In this document: positions 44,721 through 52,214 of the stretch, piece after piece
Numbering within the stretch: position 1 is the first letter of the stretch
How the letters are laid out: each line of letters opens with the position of its first letter
The notes under the pieces: model-generated
Database searches by the model: none
Seen by the model: only the letters and a program-made list of their open reading frames with translations
What the model was told of the DNA's origin: nothing
Assembly (NCBI RefSeq): GCF_036014015.1
Contig: NZ_CP107905.1
Coordinates: 4,526,001-4,590,000, forward strand
Direction of reading: 5' to 3'
Length of the DNA stretch: 64,000 nt
DNA from: Streptomyces sp. NBC_00457
Lineage (GTDB): Bacteria; Actinomycetota; Actinomycetes; Streptomycetales; Streptomycetaceae
Translations under genes and position numbers: made by a program

Positions 44721-47700
44721 TTGCGCTTCAGACCCAGACCAGGACACCGCATACCCAAACTGCGAAAGACCCGGTTCCTGACCCCCATCGTGTCGTCCGC
44801 TGTGGCCGTGGCCGTGCTGAGCGGCCTGGCCGTCCAGTCCGTCCCGCCCGACCGGGACGCGGCGGACGGCAGCACCCCCGTGGCAGACAGCTACGACGGC
44901 TTCGACGCCACGGCGGCTGAACAACTCCGCCAGGACCAGTGCCTGATGGCCGACGCGCTGCGCACGGGCGGCCGGGCCATGTTCAGCACCGCTCAGGCCG
45001 CCCTCGGCCAGACTCCCGACAAGCTGCGCACCGCGGCCAACCGCGAGTACTGGAACGACACCCCACTGTCCAAGGCGTTCGACCAGGACCAGGCCGCCGC
45101 GGACGCGGAACAGTCGGCGCTCGCAGCCCGCGTCAACGCATGGCACAAGCCGCTGGAGGGACTGACGACTCCGGCCGGTTTCACCGAGACCGACTTCCAC
45201 TGGCCGCCCGGGTCGCCCGGTGACGGGAAGGAGGACTTCTACGCCCAGACCGGCCTGACGAAGTGGATCTCGGCCCGGTTCTGGACGGACGAGAGCGACT
45301 TCTACAAGGATCCGACGGCGAAGGCCGACGACAAGACGGTCAAGGCCGTCACCGACCTGGGCACCCCGCTCTACGGCCAGTCCCCTGACTCGTCGCTGCC
45401 CACTCCCGAATGGCAGCAGGCGTACGCGGAACACCAGGCCTGGAAGAAGCTGACCGACGGGGCGTTTGAGCCCATGAGCGCGGACAATGCGCGTCTCTTC
45501 CTTTCCTCCGGCGGTTTCCCGCGCACCGCGTCCGAGCCGGGCACCGTCGAACACCGGATCGCGGTCGAGGATCTCAAGTCCCGGTTCGCGGCGTGCGCCT
45601 GGCGCACCCCGATCGACCCGAGCAAGGTCCTCGGCAAGGAGGTTGCCGCCGCGTCGGCGGAATGGCAGCAGGAGATCACCTCCCAGGCAACGCAGCGCAA
45701 CCAGATCCTGGACGCCAACGAGGACGCCACCAAGGCTCTCGCCGCAGGCTCGAAGACGCTGGGTGAGTTGCTGGGACAGTCCTGGACGGCCGACCGTCTC
45801 GCGCGCTGGCAGGACTACTGGTCTCCGGGTGGGCCCGGCTGGGTCGGGGATGCACCGGCAGTGATCGAGGTCCATGCCGCTCAGGGCAAATGCCTGGATG
45901 TCGAGGGGGGAAAGAAGGACAGCGGTACTCCTGTCCAGCTGTACACGTGCAACGGTTCGGCGGCGCAGAAGTGGAAGGTCTACGGCGACGACAAGGGCCT
46001 GCACCTTCAGAACGTCAACTCGCTGAAGTGCATGGACGTGTCGAACAGCGACTCGGCCAACGGCACGAAGATCCAGATCTGGACGTGCAACAGCAGCCCG
46101 GCGCAGACGTGGGAGTTCAACCTCCGCGCCACCACCAGCCTGCGTAACGTCGGCACCGACAAGTGCCTCGACCTGCACGAATACGCCAACGGCCACAACT
46201 CGTGGCTGTGGACGTGCAACGGCAGCGGCCCGCAGCAGTTCGACGTCGAGCCGACCGGCCACAACGGCACGGTTCCACCGAAGGCACAGTTCGACAAGGC
46301 CAAGGCCGGCATCGCGGCCAGCCAGGCGGGTGCGGCGAAGCAGCTGGCCGTGCTCAAGACGGAGCTCGCCGTCGCGAAGAAGGCCGCGTCCACCAGCGAC
46401 AGCGCCGAGCAGGCCGCCTACGCCATCGCCGACGGCAATGGTGCGCCCCGGGGCCGCGGCCTGCTGGTCGGCCAGCAGAAGGCTCAGGTCACCAAGGGGG
46501 CGGTCGCCGCACTCGAGGCGATGGTGAAGGCCGGCGAGACCGCTGAGGCCGCCACCCGCGCCTCCGGCGGTGACAGCCAGACCATTGCTCAGCGTGCGCT
46601 CGCACAGGCCGCGCAGGTGAAGGCGGAGTTCCGCAAGAAGGCCGCTGAGACGGCCGAATTGCAGGCCAAGGCCGCGGCCGACGCCGCGAAGGTGCACCGC
46701 GACAACGCCAAGAAGGACAAGGAGACCGCAGAAGCCAAGCTCTCTGTGGCCCTCAAGGCCGAGGGCGAGGCCAAGGCAGCCGCCGCCGACGCCCACGCCA
46801 AGCGCCTGGCTGCCGAGGCCGAAGAGAAGACGGCGAAGGCGGAGAAGGAGAAGGCCGCCGCCAAGCAGGCCGAGGCCGCGCAGCACAAGAAGAACGCCGA
46901 GACTGAGGCGACGAAGGCGAACAACGCCAAGAACGAGGCCGAAGCGTCCGAAGCCACGGCGGTCGAGAAGAAGAACGCCGCCATCAAGGCCCGCGACCAC
47001 GCCAAGGCGATGCGGGACGACGCATGGGACGCCGAGCAGAAGGCCGCCGCCGTCCGCGCCAAGGCCGACGCGAAGGCCGCATACGCCGATTCCCTGGACG
47101 CCGGCGAGGCAGCAGACGCCGCCAGAGCCGCCGCCAATGACGCCGACAAGCACGCGGACGATGCCGAATCGGCCGCCACCAAGGCGCGCTCGGAGGCGAA
47201 CGCAGCGACCAAGGCGGCTGAAGAGGCGGACGCGGCGGCCACCCGCGCCGAGGCCGCCGCCAAGCGGGCCCGAGCCGCGGCGGACGGCGCGCAGGCGGCG
47301 AAGTTGAAGGCCGATGCCGCGGTGAAGACCGCGACGAGTGCCGCAGCGGACGCGATCAAGGCCTCACAGCACGCTGCGTCGGAAGCGCGCGCGGCGGTGA
47401 AGCTGGCGGACGAGGCGGAAGCGAAGGCCAAGACCGCCAAGTCCCATGCGGACGAGGCGCGCAAGGAAGCCGCCAAGGCGGTACTGGCCTCGGCAAAGGC
47501 CGCGGGCTTCGCCCATGTCACCGCCCAGGCGGCGGTGAACGCCGGGAAGGCGGCCGCGCAAGTCGCCAAGCCGGCCAATGACGCCATCCAGCTCGGCTCC
47601 CCGTATGTCACCACCGACTCGGCCGCGGGCCTGGTGGTGCTGACGGGCCAGGCATCGAAGTCGATCGCAGAGCAACAGAAGGCCGTCGCCCAGGCCCACG

Positions 47701-49340
47701 CCAAGAACGCCCAGGAGGAGGCTGCCGCATCCAAGGCGATCGCCGACCAGGCGGAGGGCGACGCTAAGGCCGCTCACCAGCACGCAGCGAACGCCGCCAA
47801 ACACGCCTCGGACGCTCGCGGCTACGCGAACGAGGCCCTCGGCTACGCCGCCGAGGCCGCCACGGCCGCATCCAAGGCCACCGCGTCACTGGCCCGCACC
47901 ATCGAGTACGACCGCCAGGCCACCGTGGACGCCGAAGCCGCCGACAAGGCAGCAGGCCGCGCCGAAAGCCACGCCAAGGCGGCCCGCGACTCCGCCGACC
48001 AGGCAGCCCTCGACGCCGAAGCCGCCCGCACGGCCGCCTCATTGGCCGAGGAGGCCGCCAAGGACGCCCGCGCGGCAGCCGACCGCGCCGACACGGCCGC
48101 GACCGAGGCGGAAGAGGCGGCGAAGGACGCCGACAAGTACGCCAAGGAGGCCCAGGAAGCGGCCGACCGGACCGAGAAGCAGGACAACGCGCATCAGATC
48201 GAGACGGGAACCGTCGTCGACGAGAACGGCGCCGCCATCGGCAACATGTTCTACGTCGTCGACCATCTCGAGACGATCGGCGATCCGCAGGTCGTGAAAC
48301 AGACGGACGGCTGCGAGGGGTGGATCGACAAGCTCTTCTACAAGGGCGACTGCACGATCACCTCGAAGATCCGGTTCAAGGCGGTCCTCGACCTGTACAT
48401 GTGCACCGCCGAAGACCTGGACCTGGAGCGGTTCACCTGCCCCTCGGGCGCGACGACGTACCTCGGCGAGCACCCGACCAAGGAACTGTCCACCGAGGTC
48501 ACTCGCAACATCACGATCGCGGAGTACAACAAGAACATCGACCCGGTCGACATCCTCTTCGGGGGCTGGATCAAGTGCGTCCAGAAGCTCACTCCCGGCG
48601 GAGCGGGCGGAAGCTGGGGCGGCTGCGCCTGGGCGGCCGTTGACGTCGCCAGCCTCTTCGCAGGCAAGATCCTCAGGCCCATCGCGGACGCGGTGAGGTC
48701 GTTGGACGCGGCCGCACGGACCGGCATCGGCTTCGCCGACGCCTACAAGGCCCTGCGTTCCATCGGCCTGGCCGACGACGTCGTGCTCTCGATTGGGATC
48801 AAGGGACTCGACGGAATCGTCAAGACCTGTCTCAAGAGCGCCCGCACACCTCTGGCCTCACGAGCGGCAACGACCGCCGCGGGATGCCCCACGGGGGTAA
48901 TCCGCTACAACAGCGACGACTTGAGTAAGTTGGCCTACAAGTTCAGGAAGGATTCCGGATTCTACGAGGGGGATCACAACGTCGCTGTCGCGGAGGTACC
49001 GGGATGGAATGGCAAAAACGGTGACTTCATAGTCGCCAGTAGCGGCTTCAACGGCCACTCGGAGACAACGATTCTGGCAATGCTGAAGGAAAAGGGATTC
49101 ACGGGCGAGAACATCAAGGCTCTGTACACTGAGCGGCAACCCTGCCCCAAGTGTGCCGATGAATTGACCGCCAGCCTCAAACCGGGCACACCGGTCACCT
49201 GGTCGGTCCCTTACCACCCTGACTACGCGGACGCGGCAAGGGAATTGCTGGACAGGTACGTCAGGCAGGCCGACGGAAGACGTGCATCACGTGCTGCGAC
49301 GACCGATCAGCAGGGCGAGGAACGAGAGACCCATGACTGA
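44721..49340 (+). CDS. Secreted polymorphic toxin 1: ricin lectin, coiled coil, C-terminal deaminase
   Basis: 1539 residues, TTG start with GAAGAAGGG upstream. In order: signal segment (about 19-42, TPIVSSAVAVAVLSGLAVQ); conserved head with SDSYDGFD-like motif and DQC; ricin-type beta-trefoil (380-508; QKWKVYG and QTWEF repeats); an Ala/Lys/Glu-rich coiled coil of about 630 residues; a Cys-paired pretoxin region (1160-1370); and a C-terminal deaminase-like domain with HSE at 1446-1448 and PCPKC (Cys1475, Cys1478). HxE plus PCxxC is the zinc site of cytidine-deaminase-fold toxins; YTERQPCPKC and WSVPY favour the XOO_2897/SCP1.201 groups. It should deaminate nucleic acid or nucleotides in rival cells. 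Its stop overlaps the next gene by eight bases. Confidence 0.85.
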   Translation: MRFRPRPGHRIPKLRKTRFLTPIVSSAVAVAVLSGLAVQSVPPDRDAADGSTPVADSYDGFDATAAEQLRQDQCLMADALRTGGRAMFSTAQAALGQTPDKLRTAANREYWNDTPLSKAFDQDQAAADAEQSALAARVNAWHKPLEGLTTPAGFTETDFHWPPGSPGDGKEDFYAQTGLTKWISARFWTDESDFYKDPTAKADDKTVKAVTDLGTPLYGQSPDSSLPTPEWQQAYAEHQAWKKLTDGAFEPMSADNARLFLSSGGFPRTASEPGTVEHRIAVEDLKSRFAACAWRTPIDPSKVLGKEVAAASAEWQQEITSQATQRNQILDANEDATKALAAGSKTLGELLGQSWTADRLARWQDYWSPGGPGWVGDAPAVIEVHAAQGKCLDVEGGKKDSGTPVQLYTCNGSAAQKWKVYGDDKGLHLQNVNSLKCMDVSNSDSANGTKIQIWTCNSSPAQTWEFNLRATTSLRNVGTDKCLDLHEYANGHNSWLWTCNGSGPQQFDVEPTGHNGTVPPKAQFDKAKAGIAASQAGAAKQLAVLKTELAVAKKAASTSDSAEQAAYAIADGNGAPRGRGLLVGQQKAQVTKGAVAALEAMVKAGETAEAATRASGGDSQTIAQRALAQAAQVKAEFRKKAAETAELQAKAAADAAKVHRDNAKKDKETAEAKLSVALKAEGEAKAAAADAHAKRLAAEAEEKTAKAEKEKAAAKQAEAAQHKKNAETEATKANNAKNEAEASEATAVEKKNAAIKARDHAKAMRDDAWDAEQKAAAVRAKADAKAAYADSLDAGEAADAARAAANDADKHADDAESAATKARSEANAATKAAEEADAAATRAEAAAKRARAAADGAQAAKLKADAAVKTATSAAADAIKASQHAASEARAAVKLADEAEAKAKTAKSHADEARKEAAKAVLASAKAAGFAHVTAQAAVNAGKAAAQVAKPANDAIQLGSPYVTTDSAAGLVVLTGQASKSIAEQQKAVAQAHAKNAQEEAAASKAIADQAEGDAKAAHQHAANAAKHASDARGYANEALGYAAEAATAASKATASLARTIEYDRQATVDAEAADKAAGRAESHAKAARDSADQAALDAEAARTAASLAEEAAKDARAAADRADTAATEAEEAAKDADKYAKEAQEAADRTEKQDNAHQIETGTVVDENGAAIGNMFYVVDHLETIGDPQVVKQTDGCEGWIDKLFYKGDCTITSKIRFKAVLDLYMCTAEDLDLERFTCPSGATTYLGEHPTKELSTEVTRNITIAEYNKNIDPVDILFGGWIKCVQKLTPGGAGGSWGGCAWAAVDVASLFAGKILRPIADAVRSLDAAARTGIGFADAYKALRSIGLADDVVLSIGIKGLDGIVKTCLKSARTPLASRAATTAAGCPTGVIRYNSDDLSKLAYKFRKDSGFYEGDHNVAVAEVPGWNGKNGDFIVASSGFNGHSETTILAMLKEKGFTGENIKALYTERQPCPKCADELTASLKPGTPVTWSVPYHPDYADAARELLDRYVRQADGRRASRAATTDQQGEERETHD

Positions 49341-49755
49341 ACCCGAATTCGACGTGCACCCGAAAGCCTCGCCGGAGGTCATCGAGCAGCGCCAGGCGCT
49401 GGCCGAGCGGGTGTGTCGGGAACTGCAACGTGCCGGTCTTCCGGTGTACCGGGGCGACCTCAGCGGCGGGCCGCAAAGTCGGCCCGGCGCGGACGTACAC
49501 GTAGCGCCCTTCGTCGAAGGCGGGGTGTACGTGGACTGGCGCACGGAAGCGGAACTGAAGGACGCCGCTCTTGATCTCTTCGCGCAAGGAATCGACTACT
49601 CGAACCCGCCTCGGGTCGTCCGCCACCACAAAACGGTGCTCAATCAGATGCAGGCTGCTCTTCTGGGGATTCTCACCTCGGCGGGATTCGACGTCGAAGA
49701 ACCAGACAGACACGGCCACGGGAGCATGGTCCACGTGATAGGCCTCCAGCCCTGA
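49333..49755 (+). CDS. Putative immunity protein for toxin 1
   Basis: 140 residues, acidic to neutral, no signal peptide or membrane segment, so cytoplasmic. Its ATG overlaps the toxin stop by eight bases (ATGACTGA), the close coupling expected of toxin-immunity pairs. I recognise no family. Visible features include a predicted alpha/beta pattern with HVAPFVEGGVYVDWRT and a C-terminal HGSMVHVIGL strand. The role is inferred from position only. A terminator hairpin follows at 49767. Confidence 0.7.
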   Translation: MTEPEFDVHPKASPEVIEQRQALAERVCRELQRAGLPVYRGDLSGGPQSRPGADVHVAPFVEGGVYVDWRTEAELKDAALDLFAQGIDYSNPPRVVRHHKTVLNQMQAALLGILTSAGFDVEEPDRHGHGSMVHVIGLQP

Positions 49756-49766
49756 TCCATCCATGT

Positions 49767-49811
49767 GCAGGCTCCGCCGAAACCAAGTTGCAGGGTCTCG
49801 GCGGGGCCTGC
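49767..49811 (+). terminator. Terminator after toxin 1 / immunity 1
   Basis: GCAGGCTCCGCCGA is followed, after a 15-base loop, by TCTCGGCGGGGCCTGC, forming a long imperfect stem just beyond the immunity gene stop. Confidence 0.6.
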
Positions 49812-49855
49812 TTCAAGCTGAGCGATGGTGCGGTGGGCCTCTCCGCCGAAGCTCG

Positions 49856-49899
49856 CCTCAAGTCTTCGCCCGATAAGCCCGCGTAGCAGCGCGATCCCC
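49856..49899 (-). pseudogene. Decayed 3' end of an ABC-2 permease gene (fragment A)
   Basis: The first 25 bases match 60001-60025, the stop region of the intact permease gene, at 24 positions (TCTTCGCCCGATAAGCCC in common). After a 24-base gap GCGCGATCCCC also matches. It is the same strand orientation as the intact gene, and no open frame remains. Confidence 0.6.
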
Positions 49900-50047
49900 T
49901 CACACACAGTGGCGGAACCACAAAACTTGCGCCAGACCCCGAATTACGACGTCGTAGCCACCTCCGGCATAGCGTGGCCCACGCCAGCCGTCACCGCCCG
50001 ATGCAACTCGCACAGTTAAAGATCTCTACACGTCGCCCTAGCAGAAG

Positions 50048-50297
50048 GAGCGCCTGAGCAATTTGGAGTCGATGCGGAACGGCAGGCCCCCGTACAGTCC
50101 GGACGACAAGCAGATGCGGCTTCACCACATGCTGCAGAACCAGGTCCGATCGCCGAGGTGACCTGCTCGATCCAGTCGACGAAAAGCGAAACCATCCACT
50201 GGAAGTGCGGGACGAAGATCCTCAGCGGGATCGACCACCCGAGCTTCAAGCGCGGGAGCGGTACTGGGCCAACCGAGCGAAGGACTTCGGCGGATGA
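50048..50297 (+). pseudogene. Frameshifted C-terminal tail of an LHH-type nuclease toxin
   Basis: Three frames join to give a clear LHH nuclease end: MRNGRPPYSPDDKQMRLHHM-LQNQ (frame 1, 50072-50143), P-IAEVTCSIQSTKSETIHW-KCGTKIL and GIDHPSFKR (frame 2, from 50146), then RERYWANRAKDFGG-stop (frame 3, to 50297). One missing base near 50143 and a second indel near 50252 break it. LHH/HNH nucleases cleave DNA and are common C-terminal toxins. Its stop overlaps the start of the SUKH gene, the usual toxin-immunity arrangement. The upstream part of the toxin gene is gone. Confidence 0.75.
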
Positions 50298-50767
50298 CGG
50301 GCATCGAAGCGAGCCGACAGGTCATCGACTTGGTTCGCGCCAACGAGGACAGGGCAAGGCGCCACCAGGGCTGTTCTCCCGACATGATCGCCCGTGCCGA
50401 GCGGGAGATGGGCCTGACGTTCCCGCCGTCGTACCGGCTCCTGATCGAGGAGTTCGGCACTTGGGATGTGCCGCCCACAGAGTTCCTCGGTGTCTACGAG
50501 ACCGAACGCGCCGGGGATGTGCTCCTGGGCTCCGTGGCCGAGACCCTCGACACCCGGGCCACCGTCGGCATGCCGCCGGAACTGATGGTGGTCCTGCTCG
50601 ACGACGTGTGGTTGTTCGCCGTGCTCGACACCTCCCAGCCCGACGACGACGGCGAGTACCCCGTCTTCACCTGGAATCCAGGGGCCCTGGACGGCGGGCT
50701 GATGGAGAAGATCGCGGACAGCTTCGGAGAGTTCGCGCTCAAGGAATGCCAGCAGAATCTGAGCTGA
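50294..50767 (+). CDS. SMI1/KNR4 (SUKH) family immunity protein, orphan
   Basis: 157 residues. SUKH landmarks: SPDMIARAEREMGLTFPPSYRLLIEEFG near residue 30 (shown only in part as FPPSYRLLIEEFG), then EFLGVYETE and DDVWLFAVLDTSQPDDDGEYPVF. SUKH proteins bind and neutralise many nuclease toxins, notably LHH/WHH types. The frame is intact and its ATG overlaps the stop of the decayed LHH tail, so it is probably an orphan immunity gene whose toxin has been lost. It may still protect against siblings that keep the toxin. Confidence 0.85.
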   Translation: MTGIEASRQVIDLVRANEDRARRHQGCSPDMIARAEREMGLTFPPSYRLLIEEFGTWDVPPTEFLGVYETERAGDVLLGSVAETLDTRATVGMPPELMVVLLDDVWLFAVLDTSQPDDDGEYPVFTWNPGALDGGLMEKIADSFGEFALKECQQNLS

Positions 50768-50805
50768 TCCACTCCGCAGGACCGACAACGGACAGGGGTC
50801 CGCAT

Positions 50806-50850
50806 CTGCGCGACAAGACTCCGAGCCCCCTCACCGCCGAGGAAGTCGGG
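50806..50850 (+). pseudogene. Decayed fragment of the coaA 5' coding region
   Basis: 40 of 45 bases match 62146-62190 of intact coaA. The translated piece LRDKTPSPLTAEEVG corresponds to [15 protein letters not shown] of CoaA. The orientation is the same as the intact gene 11 kb away. Nothing before or after it matches. Confidence 0.6.
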
Positions 50851-50909
50851 GCGTCGGGATCCTCACAACGGCGGGTTTTCAGGACAATGCCCCGGCTGCC
50901 CTCGGCGTC

Positions 50910-50960
50910 GACCACATCACCGGCTCCGCTACCGCCCCACCCAGCAGCAGTCCGCCGAAC
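50910..50960 (-). pseudogene. Decayed fragment of an ABC-2 permease gene (fragment B)
   Basis: About 44 of 51 bases match 60076-60126 in the intact permease gene. The minus-strand translation is FGGLLLGGAVAEPVMWS, against FRGLLLGGAVAEPVMWS. It is about 1 kb from fragment A in the same relative order, so both may come from one interrupted copy. Confidence 0.65.
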
Positions 50961-51027
50961 AGTAAGCGACTTGTTGGTGTGGTGGGCATTCTCACGACGC
51001 CCTGAACCGCTCCGGAGTCGGTGGAGG

Positions 51028-51396
51028 CTAGTGGGAGTGAGTGACGGGTCGTCGGGTGAGGGCCTCGCTCTGGGCAGGCAGGCCGATGCGCCAAGAGAAG
51101 ATCACGGTCATGACCAAGCTGATCAGTGCGGGTATGAGGACCCCGACTCCCACCTCGTCCCGGACGAAATTGGAGAACACAGCCACCGTGAACACGCCGG
51201 ACGCCAGTGCGAACGCGGATGCGAGCACCGGCACCGCGCGCCCCGCCGACAGCCCCGCAGCGGCGATCAGTGCGGCGCTCACCAGCACATCGGGGGCGAC
51301 GAAGGCGCTCTCCACATCGCTCACGAGCAGATTGACGAGCGTTCCCAGGCTGATGAGGGCAGCCACGCATCGGCCGACAGTAAGGGTGGTGGGCAT
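51028..51396 (-). CDS. Four-helix membrane protein, probable target of the TetR regulator
   Basis: 122 residues with four hydrophobic stretches (VGRCVAALISLGTLVNLLV, VSAALIAAAGLSAG, VPVLASAFALASGVFTVAVF, GVLIPALISLVMTVIF). Family not recognised; it resembles small DoxX/DUF-type membrane proteins only in layout. ATG at 51396. It is divergent from the TetR gene, and two identical operator-like palindromes lie in the gap. Confidence 0.75.
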   Translation of the reverse strand: MPTTLTVGRCVAALISLGTLVNLLVSDVESAFVAPDVLVSAALIAAAGLSAGRAVPVLASAFALASGVFTVAVFSNFVRDEVGVGVLIPALISLVMTVIFSWRIGLPAQSEALTRRPVTHSH

Positions 51397-51449
51397 TTTC
51401 CGCCTCCTTCGGATCGGCGGCGCGCTCAGCGCCACAGCGACTACTACTC

Positions 51450-51466
51450 TGTCTACAGCGTAGACA
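51450..51466. promoter_or_regulatory. TetR operator candidate 1
   Basis: TGTCTAC-AGC-GTAGACA, a perfect 17-bp inverted repeat between the divergent membrane-protein and TetR genes. Confidence 0.8.
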
Positions 51467-51480
51467 TGGTGAAGGCGGGA

Positions 51481-51497
51481 TGTCTACGGCGTAGACA
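51481..51497. promoter_or_regulatory. TetR operator candidate 2
   Basis: TGTCTAC-GGC-GTAGACA, the same inverted repeat as operator 1 with one changed central base, 31 bp (about three helical turns) away and 19 bases before the TetR start. Confidence 0.8.
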
Positions 51498-51515
51498 CGG
51501 TGCGAGACTGGAGGC

Positions 51516-52139
51516 ATGGCCAAAACTCGCTTCCTCACCCCCGAACTGATCGTCCGTAAAGCCCTGGAGGTGGGCGATCGCGGCGGTGCGGAGGCGATGA
51601 CGATGCGCCGGATCGCAGCGGAGCTGGGATGTGACCCCATGGCGCTCTACCGGCACTTCGCGAACCGTGAGGCCCTGTTCGACGCCGTTGCCGACCTCGC
51701 CGTCGCCGAGGTGAGGGACGCCGACCTCCGGATGCCGTGGGATGAGCGCATCTCAGTGACCGCGGACGCCATCCGCGAGGCCGCGCTGAGGCATCCGGGG
51801 ATCACCGCGCATCTGGCCGCGCGTCCGCCCATGGGAGAGAACGGGCGGCGGATCGCCGTGGGCATGCTGGGTGCGCTCGGGGCGGCCGGGCTGCCGTCGG
51901 CCACGGCGGTACGAAGCTTCCAGACACTCATCGCCTACCTGGCCTCGTCGCTGGCCATGGCGGTCCAGGCGGGGGTGCGGGACCGGCGCTGGGAGCAGGT
52001 ACGCGACATAGTGAGCGAGCTGCCCGGGGCCGCCGCCCCGGGCGAGGAACTGTTTGTCGTCGGGTCAGCCGAACAGTTCCAGTTCGGGCTGCGGCTGCTG
52101 CTGGCCGGCATCAGGGCAGAGGCCGCGGCTGGTCGATGA
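51516..52139 (+). CDS. TetR/AcrR-family transcriptional regulator
   Basis: 207 residues. N-terminal HTH (MTMRRIAAELGCDPMALYRHF) and a C-terminal domain of the TetR_C type with AVRSFQTLIAYLASSLAMAV. The two 17-bp palindromes directly upstream are almost certainly its sites, so it represses itself and the divergent membrane-protein gene. The ligand is unknown. It is an ordinary regulator pair embedded in the toxin island. Confidence 0.9.
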   Translation: MAKTRFLTPELIVRKALEVGDRGGAEAMTMRRIAAELGCDPMALYRHFANREALFDAVADLAVAEVRDADLRMPWDERISVTADAIREAALRHPGITAHLAARPPMGENGRRIAVGMLGALGAAGLPSATAVRSFQTLIAYLASSLAMAVQAGVRDRRWEQVRDIVSELPGAAAPGEELFVVGSAEQFQFGLRLLLAGIRAEAAAGR

Positions 52140-52214
52140 CCGACCGTCTGCGGACCGACCCAAAGGACGTCCCGACGCATCAGCGACTGTAGGACGACGT
52201 CTTCCTTGACCTGG

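Noticed and set aside
44697..47153. 818-residue minus-strand frame opposite toxin gene 1 (and an 878-residue frame at 55504-58140 opposite toxin gene 2)
   Set aside because: Leu/Gly/Arg-rich shadow of the Ala-rich coiled coil on the other strand; no domain, no ribosome site, and codon-position GC fits the toxin frame.
46281..48185. Coiled coil as tape-measure or tropomyosin homolog
   Set aside because: Similarity is compositional (Ala/Lys/Glu heptads); no phage genes are nearby.
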